From positions 114,629-178,628 of the forward strand of contig JAGVRI010000005.1 of the NCBI GenBank assembly GCA_018606645.1: a DNA stretch of 64,000 nucleotides. Reading direction: 5' to 3'. The DNA is from Chloroflexota bacterium. Lineage in GTDB: Bacteria; Chloroflexota; Anaerolineae; JAAYZQ01. Numbering within the stretch: the first letter of the stretch is position 1; each line of letters opens with the position of its first letter. The translations under genes were made by a program, and so were the position numbers. Under the pieces are notes generated by a model, which saw only the letters and a program-made list of their open reading frames with translations, had not been told where the DNA came from and did no database searches. Shown here piece after piece: positions 23,220-32,753 of this stretch.

Positions 23220-23860
23220 TCCTGGCCCTGCCTGTCATCGTCCTGGTCATCAGCGTCGTCACCTATCAACCACCCGCGCCGGTCTACCAGGCGACGATGC
23301 GCTTTGCCATCGGCATCGAAGGGGCGGAACCGGTCGGCGCCGTGGCCGGGGAAGGACGCTCAGATGCCTGGCTGGCTTCCGAGTACCTGGCCGATGATCT
23401 GAGCGAGGTCCTCAAAGGCGGCGATTTTGCCTCGCGCATCAGCCAGCAGGTCGGGTTCCCGATCCCGGTGGGCAGCATCGCTGCCAGCCGCGAACATCGG
23501 ATCATGACCGTGACCATCACCTGGCCGGACCGGGATCAGATTCAGACCATCGCCGAGGCGGTGGGGGCCGCCATCCAGGACGGCGGGGCGCGGTATTTTC
23601 CCCAGTTGAGCGGGGTCCAGGCCCAGGCGGTGCTCATTGACGGGCCGGCGATCGGTCAGGTGGGCCGCAGCCTGAAAGACAAGCTCGACCTCCCCATCCG
23701 GCTGTTCATCGCCCTGGTGGCCGGGGTCGCGTTGGCCTTTCTCTGGGAAGTGCTGGATGACACCATCCGCGATCGGACCGAGGCCGAATCGCTCGGCCTG
23801 ACCGTCCTGGGCGAGATCCCCCGCCCACGGTGGCAGTGGCGCAGAAAGAAGCGTGCCTGA
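23171..23860 (+). CDS. Wzz-type polysaccharide co-polymerase
   Basis: A 229-residue chain-length-determinant-like membrane protein. The N-terminal cytosolic MELRQYGQILKRRWGLILAL leads into the first transmembrane helix. A periplasm-type alpha/beta domain follows, then a second helix near residues 175-197 (LFIALVAGVALAFLWEVLDD), and a basic tail RRKKRA. Such proteins set polymer length together with a tyrosine kinase, which is present downstream. GGGGGAACC precedes the ATG at 23171. A related, non-identical gene follows. Confidence 0.85.
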   Translation: MELRQYGQILKRRWGLILALPVIVLVISVVTYQPPAPVYQATMRFAIGIEGAEPVGAVAGEGRSDAWLASEYLADDLSEVLKGGDFASRISQQVGFPIPVGSIAASREHRIMTVTITWPDRDQIQTIAEAVGAAIQDGGARYFPQLSGVQAQAVLIDGPAIGQVGRSLKDKLDLPIRLFIALVAGVALAFLWEVLDDTIRDRTEAESLGLTVLGEIPRPRWQWRRKKRA

Positions 23861-23871
23861 TCGCGAACGAT

Positions 23872-23900
23872 TTGATCTTTGCCCTTTTCCGTGTTACAAT
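23872..23900 (+). promoter_or_regulatory. Internal promoter of the second Wzz gene and kinase
   Basis: TTGATC (23872-23877), a 17-bp spacer and TACAAT (23895-23900), in the 140-bp gap after the first Wzz gene. Confidence 0.6.
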
Positions 23901-23999
23901 GCCCGAGGTCTGACCTTTCCCTTCGCTTCCTGAAACAAGGGGAGTTGTGTCGTGGACGCAAGGGAGCGGAGGAACGGACAGTTTGGCGGGGAGGCAAGT

Positions 24000-24782
24000 G
24001 TGGAATTTCGGGAATACTGGAATCTGATCCGCAAGCGGGGGTGGATCGTGGTGCTGGTGGCCATCGTCGCCGCCATCGCCGCGCTGGGAGTCAGCGCGAT
24101 TATGCCCAAGACCTACAGGGCGACCATCCAGCTCAGCGTCAATCCCGCGCGGGCCGATTGGGGCCTGAGCCAGGCGACCAAAGAACTGCTGCGCAACTAT
24201 GTCTTGAACATCAAGAGCCATCGCATGACCCAGAAAGCGATCGATCGGGCGCAACTGGACATGAGCACCTACGACTTTTTGGCCAATCTCGATGTCAGCG
24301 ATGACTCGGCCAATATGAGCATCACCATCCAGGCCGAAAGCCATGACCCGGAGGAGGCGCGGCTGATGGCCCAGACGCTGGCCGATGTCTTTGTGGAAGA
24401 GCGGCAGCAGTGGAATCAGGAGCAAGACAAACGCGACCGCATTTATGTCGAAAAGGTAGACGACATCCGCGACGTGCCCCTGGCCTCTCCCAAGTGGAAG
24501 TTTAACGTGCTGGCTGGAGCGATATTCGGCGCCCTGGCGGGCGGGATCATTGTCTTTTTTCTGGAATGGCTCGAATCGGATATTGTGCGCACCGCGACCG
24601 ATGTGGAGAAGGTCATCGGCCTCACCATCCTGGGCGCCATCCCGGCCGGGAGCCAGGCCAGCGGCAGCCAGCGGCGAAGCTGGGGGTTACCTTCCTGGCT
24701 GGAGCCCGGTCTGCTCCTGATCTTTCTGACAGGATTCGTCATTGGGGCCGGCGTTGGGGCTCTGGTCGTTGGACTGCTGTGA
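24000..24782 (+). CDS. Second Wzz-type polysaccharide co-polymerase
   Basis: A 260-residue homologue of the preceding protein. Cytosolic VEFREYWNLIRKRGWIVVLV enters TM1, a long soluble domain contains a coiled stretch (QQWNQEQDKRDRIYVEKVDD), TM2 is LAGAIFGALAGGIIVFFLEW, and a third hydrophobic segment forms the C-terminus (LLIFLTGFVIGAGVGALVVG). GTG at 24000 is preceded by GGGGAGG; GTG at 23952 is also reasonable and would add 16 residues. The extra C-terminal helix distinguishes it from the first copy. The paired co-polymerases may form a mixed oligomer. Confidence 0.85.
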   Translation: MEFREYWNLIRKRGWIVVLVAIVAAIAALGVSAIMPKTYRATIQLSVNPARADWGLSQATKELLRNYVLNIKSHRMTQKAIDRAQLDMSTYDFLANLDVSDDSANMSITIQAESHDPEEARLMAQTLADVFVEERQQWNQEQDKRDRIYVEKVDDIRDVPLASPKWKFNVLAGAIFGALAGGIIVFFLEWLESDIVRTATDVEKVIGLTILGAIPAGSQASGSQRRSWGLPSWLEPGLLLIFLTGFVIGAGVGALVVGLL

Positions 24783-24815
24783 CGGTCCCACCCACCATAA
24801 GCGAGAATCTCAACC

Positions 24816-25481
24816 ATGAATGAGAAACTGAAGGAAATCATCACCATCTCTGAACCTCGTTCGCCGATCAGCGAAGCGTATCGTACCCTGCGCACCAACC
24901 TCGATTTTGCCGGGTTGGCGAAAACGCTGAAAACCCTGGTGGTGACCTCGGCGGGAGTGAACGAGGGCAAATCCACCACGCTGGCCAACCTGGCGGTGGT
25001 CACCGCTCAGGCCGGGCGCAAGGTGATCCTCGTGGACGCCGACTTGCGACGCCCCAGGCTGCATCAGATCTTTGGCCTGAGCAACGAGCGGGGATTGACC
25101 ACGATCATGATGGACGACAGCGCTCTGGCCGCACCGCCCCTCCAGGAAACCGGAGTCGAGGGTCTGTGGTTGTTGCCCAGCGGTCCCCTCCCCCCGAATC
25201 CGGCCGAGTTGATGGCGTCCCGCCGGATGGAGGAGGCGATCGCGGCGCTGGTGGAACGGGCCGATCAGGTCTTTTTCGATACGCCGCCGGTGGTGGCCGT
25301 CACCGACGCAGCGGTGCTGGCCACCAAGGTGGATGGCGTGCTGCTGGTCATCAGCGCCGGCAAGACGCGAAGGGAATACGCCCGGACCGCCGTGCAGCGG
25401 CTGCAGCAGATCAATGCCCGGCTGGTGGGCGCCGTCCTGACCAACGTCCAGATGGGCGCCGGATTTCGAGGATACTATTGA
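24816..25481 (+). CDS. CpsD/CapB-type tyrosine kinase (BY-kinase)
   Basis: A 221-residue cytosolic ATPase that autophosphorylates on tyrosine and works with Wzz proteins. Markers are ISEAYRTLRTNLDF, Walker A SAGVNEGKSTTLANLA (about residues 45-60), Walker A' ILVDADLRRPRLH, LLPSGPLPPNPAELM and the Walker B strand QVFFDTPPVVAVTDA. The usual C-terminal tyrosine cluster is reduced to FRGYY, so phosphorylation sites are few. The Shine-Dalgarno sequence is weak. A U-rich terminator follows the gene. Confidence 0.9.
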   Translation: MNEKLKEIITISEPRSPISEAYRTLRTNLDFAGLAKTLKTLVVTSAGVNEGKSTTLANLAVVTAQAGRKVILVDADLRRPRLHQIFGLSNERGLTTIMMDDSALAAPPLQETGVEGLWLLPSGPLPPNPAELMASRRMEEAIAALVERADQVFFDTPPVVAVTDAAVLATKVDGVLLVISAGKTRREYARTAVQRLQQINARLVGAVLTNVQMGAGFRGYY

Positions 25482-25506
25482 GCGGTGGGCCGCAGGCAGC
25501 GAATCG

Positions 25507-25546
25507 GGTCCGCCGCCGACCAGCCACCGGGGCGGACCTTTGTTTT
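25507..25546 (+). terminator. Intrinsic terminator of the exopolysaccharide genes
   Basis: GGTCCGCC (25507-25514) and GGCGGACC (25531-25538) form an 8-bp stem followed by TTTGTTTT (25539-25546), one of the few hairpins in this window with a real T tract. Confidence 0.85.
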
Positions 25547-25571
25547 ATGAGTTCGGAAGCAGAGACAGGCA

Positions 25572-26351
25572 GTGTCCAGTCGTGAGCGGGTCTATCGAGT
25601 TGAGGCCATCGTGCTCCGGCGGGTGGATTTCGGCGAGGCGGATCGCTTGCTGACGGTGTTCACCCCGGACCGGGGCAAACTCAGGCTGATCGCCAAAGGC
25701 GCCCGAAAACCGAGCAGCCGCAAGAGCGGCCATGTCGAGCTGTTCACCCACGACCAGTTCCTGGTCGCGGCCGGTCGGGAACTCGACATCATCGTTCAGG
25801 CCGAGACGGTGGAAGCCTTTTTGCCGCTGCGAGAGGACCTGCTGCGAACTTCCCATGCCTACTATCTGGCCGAGTTGGCCGATGCCTTTACCGCCGAACG
25901 GGATGAGAACCGACCACTATTCCACCTGTTGAAAGATGCCCTGGGCTGGCTGTGCACGGCCGACGACCTGGCCCTCTTGGCCCGATACTATGAGCTTCAC
26001 CTGCTCGGAATCGTGGGCTTCCAGCCGCAACTATTCCTCTGCGGGAACTGCAAGAAGGAACTGAGCGCAGGAACGAATTATCTCGCCCCTGGCGAAGGCA
26101 GTGTCCTGTGCCAGCGCTGTGGCGCGGACCAGACCGGTACGGTACGAATATCGGCCAACGCCCTGAAGGTGTTGCAGTTCCTGCAAATTCATGATTGGGG
26201 AACCTGTCGCCTGCTGAGGCTCAACACGCCGATGCACGCCGAGATGGAGCGGGCGATGCAGCATTATCTGCTCTACCATCTGGAGCGAAAACTCAAATCG
26301 GTGGACTTGATCCATCGTCTGCGACGACAACTGGAAATGAACCAGCGATAG
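25572..26351 (+). CDS. recO: DNA repair protein RecO
   Basis: A 259-residue protein that loads RecA together with RecR. The N-terminal OB fold (YRVEAIVLRRVDFGEADRLL, VFTPDRGKLRLIAKGARK) is followed by a helical bundle. A four-Cys zinc module (CGNCKKEL and CQRCGAD, about residues 157-183) is present. GTG at 25572 is the start. glyQS begins only 9 bp downstream, so the two are probably co-transcribed. Confidence 0.95.
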   Translation: MSSRERVYRVEAIVLRRVDFGEADRLLTVFTPDRGKLRLIAKGARKPSSRKSGHVELFTHDQFLVAAGRELDIIVQAETVEAFLPLREDLLRTSHAYYLAELADAFTAERDENRPLFHLLKDALGWLCTADDLALLARYYELHLLGIVGFQPQLFLCGNCKKELSAGTNYLAPGEGSVLCQRCGADQTGTVRISANALKVLQFLQIHDWGTCRLLRLNTPMHAEMERAMQHYLLYHLERKLKSVDLIHRLRRQLEMNQR

Positions 26352-26360
26352 GAGTAAAAG

Positions 26361-29360
26361 ATGACCCATCCTCTCTCGTTCCAGGAAGTGATCATGCGTC
26401 TCGACCGCTATTGGGCGGACTATGGGTGTCTGATCTGGCAACCCTATAGCGAAAAGCTGGGAGCCGGGACGGCCAACCCGGCCACGACCTTGCGGGTGCT
26501 GGGACCTGAACCGTGGAACGTGGCCTATGTGGAGCCGTCCTACCGGCCCGATGACGGTCGCTATGCCGAGAATCCCAACCGGATGCAGATGCACACCCAG
26601 TATCAGGTCATCCTCAAGCCCGACCCCGGCAACCCTCAAGAGCTGTATCTGGGCAGCCTGGAAGCCATCGGGATCAACCTGCGGGAGCATGACGTGCGCT
26701 TTGTCGAAGACAACTGGGAAAGCCCGGCCCTGGGTTCATGGGGGTTAGGCTGGCAGGTCTGGCTTGATGGTCAGGAGATCAGCCAGTATACCTATTTTCA
26801 GCAGGCGGGGGGATTGGTCTGCGACCCGGTGCCGGTGGAACTGACCTACGGTCTGGAACGGATCGTGATGTACCTGCAAAAGGTCCGCACCGTGTGGGAC
26901 ATTGACTGGGATGGGGTTCATACCTACGGCGACCTCTACCGTCGGCCGGAGGTAGAACATTGCATCTACAACTTTGAGCTGGCCGACGTGGAACGGCTGA
27001 TCCAGATGTACTCCCTCTATGAGGCCGAAGCCAAATCGTGTATGAAACGGGGCCTGGTCATCCCTGCCTACGATTACATCCTCCGCTGCTCGCACACCTT
27101 CAATATCCTGGATGCGCGGGGGGCCATCGGGGTGACGGAACGGGCTTCCTATTTCGGTCGGATGCGCGATCTGAGCCGTCAGGTCGCCCGGCTGTACGTC
27201 GAACAGCGACAGCAGATGGGCTACCCATTCTTGCAGCGACAGGAACCTCAACCGCCTCCCTCGCCCCTGCCACCGCCTCCGGTCGTGCCGGGACCCGGCC
27301 CTCTCACCTTCGTCCTGGAAATCGGCACCGAAGAGTTGCCGGCCGGCGATCTGGTCTTGGCCCTGGAACAGTTGCGGGAGGCGGTGCCCCGGATGCTGCA
27401 CGAAGCGCGGTTGCGCTACGAGTCGATCCAGGTCGTCGGCACGCCGCGTCGTCAGGCGGCCATCATCGTTGGGCTCGCTCCCCGGCAACCGGACCAGACC
27501 GTGGAGGTGCAGGGGCCGCCGGCCAAGGCCGCCTTTGACGCCGAGGGCCGCCCCACCCGCGCCGCGCTGGGCTTTGCCCAAAAACAGGGAGTCCCGGTAG
27601 AGGCCCTCCGCGTCGTCACCGACGGGCAAAAATCGTACGTGGTGGCCACCAGATCGGAGCCGGGCCGTTTTGCCTCCCAGGTGTTGGCCGAACTCCTGCC
27701 CGGCCTGCTGGCCGGATTGCGCTTTCCGAGAACCATGCGTTGGAACCAGACCAACGTCGCCTTCTCCCGTCCGATCCGCTGGCTGGTGAGTCTGCTGGAC
27801 GATCAGGTCATCCCCTTCGAGTATGCCGGTGTCACCAGCGGGCGTGTGACGCGAGGACTGCGCCCGCTGGGGTCCCCGCCGATCGAACTGAACCATGCCC
27901 AAGACTATGTGCCGGTCATGGCCGAACAGGGCATTGTCCTGGATATGGACGAGCGCCGCGCGCAGGTGCGGAGCCAGGCCGAGGCGCTGGCCGCTTCCGT
28001 GGGAGGGACTCTGGTGCCCGACCCGGAGTTGCTGGATGAGGTCACCAACCTGGTCGAGCGGCCCACCGCCCTGCTCGGCCACTTTGACCCCCAATACCTG
28101 GCCCTGCCGTCGGAAGTGCTCATTACCGTCATGCGCAAACACCAGCTCTACTTCCCGGTCGTCAGTCGGGAGACAGACGAGTTGTTGCCCTGCTTTATCG
28201 CGGTGCGCAACGGAGACGACCAACATCTGGATACGGTCCGTCAGGGAAATGAAGAGGTGCTCCGCGCCCGTTTTGCCGACGCCAAGTTCTTTTACGAGAA
28301 CGACACCCGCAAGCCGCTGGAGAGTTTCTTGCCGCGTCTGAATACCCTGACCTTCCAGGAACGGCTGGGATCGATGTTGGACAAGAGCCAGCGTCTGGAA
28401 AAGCTGGTCCCGATCCTGGCCCAGGCCCTGGGCCTCGATAGCGGCGAACAGGCCACCGCCCTGCGCGCGGCCCATCTGTGCAAAGCCGATCTGGTGACGC
28501 AGATGGTCATCGAATTCACCAGCCTGCAAGGGGTCATGGGGCGTCAATACGCCCTGCTGTCCGGCGAGGAGGAGGCAGTGGCCACCGCCATTTTCGAGCA
28601 TTATCTTCCCCGTTTCGCCGACGACGCTCTGCCGACGACCCGACCGGGACTGGCGCTGAGCCTGGCCAACCGGCTCGATAGCCTGGTCGGTCTCTTTGCC
28701 GTGGGCCTGGCTCCCAGCGGCTCCGCCGATCCATACCACCTCCGCCGGGATGCGCTGGGGATTGTCCAAAATCTGATCGCCCATGAGGTCTCGTTGTCGC
28801 TGCGCCCGCTCCTGGCTGAGGTGGCCGCGTTGATGCCCGTGCCCGTGACGGATCAGGTGCTCCAGGAGGTCACGGCCTTTATCGTCGAACGACTGCGGGG
28901 CTGGCTCCGAGATAAGGGATTTCGCTACGATGTGGTGGATGCCGTCCTGGCCGAGCGGGGGGATAACCCCTATCGCGCCTATCGTTCGGTGGCCCAGTTG
29001 TCCGTCTGGGTGCAGCGGGAGGACTGGATGGACTGGCTCAATGCCTATGGTCGCTGCATCCGCATTGTGCGCGATCAGGAGCAACGCTTTCAGTTTGATC
29101 CAGCGGTGGACCCGGAACCGGCCACGGCCGCGCTGCGACAGGCCTACCTCACCGCCCATGCCCAACTGACGCCCGACAGCGACCTGGACCGGTTCCTCAC
29201 CGCCCTGTACCCCATGATCCCGGACATCAACCGCTTCTTTGATGAGGTGCTGGTCATGCACCCGGATCGGGGATTGCGCGAGAGCCGACTGGGCCTGTTG
29301 CAAGACATCTGGGACCTGAGCCGGGGGATTGTGGACGTCACCCGGCTGGAAGGGTTCTAG
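26361..29360 (+). CDS. glyQS: Glycyl-tRNA synthetase, fused alpha and beta subunits
   Basis: A 999-residue single-chain enzyme of the bacterial alpha2-beta2 type. The alpha part ([20 protein letters not shown] to about residue 295) has [20 protein letters not shown] and [10 protein letters not shown] Pro-rich linker (about 296-312) joins it to the beta part ([20 protein letters not shown], then [22 protein letters not shown]-like and anticodon-binding regions). Most bacteria make two polypeptides; fusions are known in scattered lineages such as chlamydiae. AGGAG precedes the ATG. Confidence 0.95.
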   Translation: MTHPLSFQEVIMRLDRYWADYGCLIWQPYSEKLGAGTANPATTLRVLGPEPWNVAYVEPSYRPDDGRYAENPNRMQMHTQYQVILKPDPGNPQELYLGSLEAIGINLREHDVRFVEDNWESPALGSWGLGWQVWLDGQEISQYTYFQQAGGLVCDPVPVELTYGLERIVMYLQKVRTVWDIDWDGVHTYGDLYRRPEVEHCIYNFELADVERLIQMYSLYEAEAKSCMKRGLVIPAYDYILRCSHTFNILDARGAIGVTERASYFGRMRDLSRQVARLYVEQRQQMGYPFLQRQEPQPPPSPLPPPPVVPGPGPLTFVLEIGTEELPAGDLVLALEQLREAVPRMLHEARLRYESIQVVGTPRRQAAIIVGLAPRQPDQTVEVQGPPAKAAFDAEGRPTRAALGFAQKQGVPVEALRVVTDGQKSYVVATRSEPGRFASQVLAELLPGLLAGLRFPRTMRWNQTNVAFSRPIRWLVSLLDDQVIPFEYAGVTSGRVTRGLRPLGSPPIELNHAQDYVPVMAEQGIVLDMDERRAQVRSQAEALAASVGGTLVPDPELLDEVTNLVERPTALLGHFDPQYLALPSEVLITVMRKHQLYFPVVSRETDELLPCFIAVRNGDDQHLDTVRQGNEEVLRARFADAKFFYENDTRKPLESFLPRLNTLTFQERLGSMLDKSQRLEKLVPILAQALGLDSGEQATALRAAHLCKADLVTQMVIEFTSLQGVMGRQYALLSGEEEAVATAIFEHYLPRFADDALPTTRPGLALSLANRLDSLVGLFAVGLAPSGSADPYHLRRDALGIVQNLIAHEVSLSLRPLLAEVAALMPVPVTDQVLQEVTAFIVERLRGWLRDKGFRYDVVDAVLAERGDNPYRAYRSVAQLSVWVQREDWMDWLNAYGRCIRIVRDQEQRFQFDPAVDPEPATAALRQAYLTAHAQLTPDSDLDRFLTALYPMIPDINRFFDEVLVMHPDRGLRESRLGLLQDIWDLSRGIVDVTRLEGF

Positions 29361-29391
29361 TCCCGGCGGTCCTGCCGACGGAGAAGGCCCG

Positions 29392-30189
29392 ATGGGTTCG
29401 GCCCTGGAGACGGTCCGCACCGCCCTGATCACCGGCGCCTCGAGCGGCATCGGCCGGGCCTTTGCCCGGCCCCTGGCCGCGATGGGCAAGGACCTGATCC
29501 TGGTGGCCCGACGAGAAGACCGGTTGCAGGCCCTGGCCGCAGAACTGAGTGAGAAATACCCCATCCAGGCCCACATCCTCCAGGCGGACCTGGCTCAGCC
29601 CGACGGCCCGCAGCGCCTCTTCGCCGATACGGAAGGGCGTGGCCTGACGGTGGACCTGCTGGTCAACGCGGCCGGGTTTGCCCGGGTCGGGGAATTCAGC
29701 GAATTGCCCTGGGAGGCGCAGGCGGCCATGATCCAACTGAACGTACAGGCCCTGGTCGAATTGACGCGCCGGTACCTGCCGGGCATGCGGCAGCGCCATG
29801 GCGGCGGGGTGATCAACATCGCCTCGACGGCTGCCTTCCAGCCGGTGCCCTATATGGCGGTCTATGCCGCCACCAAAGCCTTTGTCCTCTCTTTTTCCGA
29901 AGCGGTGGCTCAGGAGGTAGCCGCCGACGGCGTGACCGTCCTCGCCCTCTGTCCCGGCGCCACTGCGACCGAGTTCTGGAGCATCGCCGGCCATTGGCAG
30001 GACCGACTTGCCACCATGCAATTGCCCGATCGGGTGGCCGCTCTGTCTCTGCGCGCCTTTGACCGGCGGCGCTCGTCGATCGTGCCCGGCCTGCAGGACA
30101 GAGTGCTGGCCTTTGCCGCCAGCCGATTGTCTCCCCGGCCGCTGGCCGCCCGCCTGGCCGCGCGGATCCTCTTTGGCAGGCGGTCATAG
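29392..30189 (+). CDS. Short-chain dehydrogenase/reductase
   Basis: A 265-residue NAD(P)-dependent oxidoreductase. The cofactor loop is TGASSGIGRAFA (about residues 14-25), LVNAAGFARVG stabilises the fold, and the catalytic Ser and Y-x3-K are in INIASTAAF and VYAATKAF. This subfamily (DltE/YqjQ-like) acts on unknown ketones or aldehydes. The start ATG at 29392 has GGAGAAGG upstream, 31 bp after glyQS. The C-terminal extension is basic. Confidence 0.9.
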   Translation: MGSALETVRTALITGASSGIGRAFARPLAAMGKDLILVARREDRLQALAAELSEKYPIQAHILQADLAQPDGPQRLFADTEGRGLTVDLLVNAAGFARVGEFSELPWEAQAAMIQLNVQALVELTRRYLPGMRQRHGGGVINIASTAAFQPVPYMAVYAATKAFVLSFSEAVAQEVAADGVTVLALCPGATATEFWSIAGHWQDRLATMQLPDRVAALSLRAFDRRRSSIVPGLQDRVLAFAASRLSPRPLAARLAARILFGRRS

Positions 30190-30222
30190 ACAAGCCCGAT
30201 CCTGCTTCGGCTGACCATTCAC

Positions 30223-31020
30223 CTACCAGGGACGAGCGCCGAACCCAAGCCCGTAGCGGACGGCCACCGCCGCCCCAAACAGCAGGCCGACCAATGCGGT
30301 GACCAGCCAGTCGCTGGCGGTGAATCGGATGTCGTGGAGCGCAGTGCGACGCGCCGGGTAGCCCAGGCCGCGGGCGGCCAGGGCCAGACCTAAGTTGTTG
30401 CTCAGGCGCAGGGCCGCGATCACCGTCGCCACCAGAATGGGGAGATAGGCGCGCACCCGCCGTCCCAGACCCCCCTGATCCACGATCCATCCCCGCGCCT
30501 GCTGCGCCTCGCTGATGGTCACAAACAAACCGTACGTCGTCGGCAGGTAGCGGATCGCCAGGCCCACCGTCAGGCCCCAGGGATAGGGCAGCCCCAGCCG
30601 GACCAACCCTTGCACCAGCCGGACCGGATCGGTGGTCAAGAACAAGATCGCGGCCACAAAGGCCAACGCCGCAGCGCGAAGGGCAAAGCTGACTCCGTCC
30701 AGGAGACCGGAGACGGTCAGCCGCAGGAACCCAAGCCGGATCAACGCCGGTCCGGGTCCAGGAGCAAACAACGGCTGCAGGACCAGGATCATCCCCAGCA
30801 GAGGTCCCAGCCGAACCCACAGCCAGCGCATCCGGGCCACGGGCACCTGGGCGGAGAGAAGCAGGAGATGCGCCAGAACAAGCAAGGCGGCCAGGACCGC
30901 GATCTGCTTGTAGATCAGGCCGGTCAGTCCCGCCAGGCCCACCAGCCACAGTTTGACGCGAGGGTCAAGGCGGTGGAGCCACGAGTCGCGAGCCAGGAAA
31001 AAGTCAAAGCGAGAGCTCAT
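30223..31020 (-). CDS. ecfT: ECF transporter transmembrane subunit EcfT
   Basis: A 265-residue energy-coupling-factor T subunit with about six hydrophobic segments. The two Ala-Arg-Gly motifs that contact the ATPases are in ISEAQQARGWI and LALAARGLGYP. It couples ATP hydrolysis to toppling of the S subunit. The start overlaps the stop of the ATPase gene as ATGA. The module order on the minus strand is ecfS, ecfA, ecfA, ecfT, a dedicated (group I) ECF system. Confidence 0.9.
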   Translation of the reverse strand: MSSRFDFFLARDSWLHRLDPRVKLWLVGLAGLTGLIYKQIAVLAALLVLAHLLLLSAQVPVARMRWLWVRLGPLLGMILVLQPLFAPGPGPALIRLGFLRLTVSGLLDGVSFALRAAALAFVAAILFLTTDPVRLVQGLVRLGLPYPWGLTVGLAIRYLPTTYGLFVTISEAQQARGWIVDQGGLGRRVRAYLPILVATVIAALRLSNNLGLALAARGLGYPARRTALHDIRFTASDWLVTALVGLLFGAAVAVRYGLGFGARPW

Positions 31021-31850
31021 GACCGGCGCTCCACCAGAGCGACAACCTCATCGCACAATGCGTCCACGCTCAGACCCTCGCCCTGCAGGCCGTAGGGCCG
31101 CAAGGCTTCGGCCAGGAGGACCACCGGCGGAGGGATCAGCGACGCGCGGGACAACAGTTCCTTCTGTCGGAACAGGTCGGCCGGCGGTCCATCGGCGGCG
31201 ATCTGACCTTCATGCAGCACCAAGACCCGCTCCGCATATTCAGCGACCAGGTCCATCTCATGGGTCGCGAAGACGATGGTGCGGCCCACGGCATGCCGCT
31301 CCCCGATCCAGGCCATCGTTTCTCGCAGCCCGGCATCATCGAGACCCACCGTCGGCTCGTCCAGGACCAGGATGGGCGGGTCCATCGCCGCCAGAGAGGC
31401 GAGCGTCACCCGCCTTCGCACGCCATAGCCCAACACGGCGGGAGGGAGACGCGCCACCCCGTTCAGGCCAAAGCGCGCCAGCGCCTCGCGGACCCGGTCC
31501 TCCACCTCGGACGACGGCAGGCCCAGATTGCGCGGGCCAAAGGCCACCTCTTGCCAGACCGTTGGGCTAAAGATCTGCTGTTCGGGATGCTGGAACAGAT
31601 ACCCGACCTGCCGCGCCATTTCGCCGACCGAACGCTGCGCCACATCCTGTCCGGCCACCCGCACCTGGCCGCGTTGGGGGCGCAAGAGACCGTTGAACTG
31701 CTTGAGCAACGTCGTCTTGCCGGAACCGTTCGCGCCCACCAGCGCCACGAACTGGCCGGCGGGCACCCTCAGCGTGACACCGCGCAGGATCGGTTGGTGT
31801 TCCTCATAGCCAAACCACAGTTCGGAGGCTTCCAGGATCCACTCAGCCAA
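31017..31850 (-). CDS. ECF transporter ATPase with degenerate signature motif
   Basis: A 277-residue ABC ATPase. Walker A GANGSGKTTLLK, Q-loop YLFQHPEQQ, Walker B ILVLDEPTVGLDD and the switch histidine (VFATHEMDLV) are intact. The LSGGQ signature is replaced by LGYGVRRRVTLA, which should weaken the ATP site that uses this motif. In the heterodimer that site is completed by the Walker A and switch residue of the partner ATPase, whose switch His is also lost, so one composite site appears degenerate and the other canonical. It overlaps both neighbours. Confidence 0.9.
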   Translation of the reverse strand: MAEWILEASELWFGYEEHQPILRGVTLRVPAGQFVALVGANGSGKTTLLKQFNGLLRPQRGQVRVAGQDVAQRSVGEMARQVGYLFQHPEQQIFSPTVWQEVAFGPRNLGLPSSEVEDRVREALARFGLNGVARLPPAVLGYGVRRRVTLASLAAMDPPILVLDEPTVGLDDAGLRETMAWIGERHAVGRTIVFATHEMDLVAEYAERVLVLHEGQIAADGPPADLFRQKELLSRASLIPPPVVLLAEALRPYGLQGEGLSVDALCDEVVALVERRS

Positions 31851-32733
31851 GACACTCCCCCAGAGCGGTTTTCGCTTCGTCCACGGTCAGGAAATCAAAA
31901 TCGGTGCCCAGCCGCCGGTTCAGGGCCGTGGCCAGGCGCGCCATCTGCGGGGTGGCCACGCCGAGGGCCGATAACCGATCGAGCTGGAGAAAGAGGTCGC
32001 GGGGCTTCCCGGCCAACGCCACTCGCCCTTCCCCCAATACCACCATCCGATCGGCAAAGAGCGCCACCGCTTCTGGATCGCTTTCGGTCATCACGATCGT
32101 GGCCGAATCGCGATGGCGCAGGTCCGACAGGGCGGCCAGTACTTGCGCGCGGCCCGCCGGGTCCAGCCCGCCCATCGGCTCATCCAGGACCAGGAGGGCC
32201 GGACGCATCGCCAACACGGCCGCGATCGCCAGCCGCTTCTTCTCCCCCCCCGAAAGCTGGCCGGGCGCCCGATAGCGAACCAGATCCAGGCCCAGCAACG
32301 CCAGCATTTCGTCCACCCGCGCCCGGATCTCCGCCGGAGGCAGGCCGAGGTTCTCCAACCCCCAGGCCACCTCCGCTTCCACCGTGGGATTGAAAAGCTG
32401 CGCTTCCGGTTCCTGAAACAGCAGGCCGACGGTATCGGCCAGGGCCGGCGGGGGATGGTGGCGGGTGTCTCGTCCGGCGATCACCACCCGCCCCGTCATC
32501 TCCCCTCCGGTCAGATGGGGAGCCAGGCCGGCCAACAGCAGGCACAGCGTCGTCTTGCCCGAGTCGCTGGCCCCCATCACTGCCAGCCATTCGCCGGCGC
32601 GAACGGTCAGCTCCAGCCCATCGATCACCCACGGCGCCGGGACCTCTGGCGAGAGGGGCGGGTAGGCGAACCGCACCCCCTCCACCACCACCACATCGCC
32701 GGGGTCTGATGCAGTCGGTATCTCTTGTCTCAA
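31843..32733 (-). CDS. ECF transporter ATPase lacking the switch histidine
   Basis: A 296-residue ABC ATPase. Walker A is GASDSGKTTLCLL, the Q-loop region LLFQEPEAQLF, the signature LSGGEKKRLAI intact and Walker B LLVLDEPMGGLDP. The switch (H) loop reads IVMTESDPEAVALF, so the usual His of THD is Glu. The start is uncertain: TTG at 32733 has no clear ribosome binding site, and GTG codons 12-16 residues later are alternatives. It lies directly after ecfS and overlaps the second ATPase gene by 8 bp. Confidence 0.88.
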   Translation of the reverse strand: MRQEIPTASDPGDVVVVEGVRFAYPPLSPEVPAPWVIDGLELTVRAGEWLAVMGASDSGKTTLCLLLAGLAPHLTGGEMTGRVVIAGRDTRHHPPPALADTVGLLFQEPEAQLFNPTVEAEVAWGLENLGLPPAEIRARVDEMLALLGLDLVRYRAPGQLSGGEKKRLAIAAVLAMRPALLVLDEPMGGLDPAGRAQVLAALSDLRHRDSATIVMTESDPEAVALFADRMVVLGEGRVALAGKPRDLFLQLDRLSALGVATPQMARLATALNRRLGTDFDFLTVDEAKTALGECLG

Positions 32734-32753
32734 CTCAGGGGAACTTGTCGGAA

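Noticed and set aside
26745..29576. 943-codon minus-strand frame opposite glyQS
   Set aside because: It is the mirror frame of a high-GC conserved gene. The plus strand is unmistakably glycyl-tRNA synthetase.
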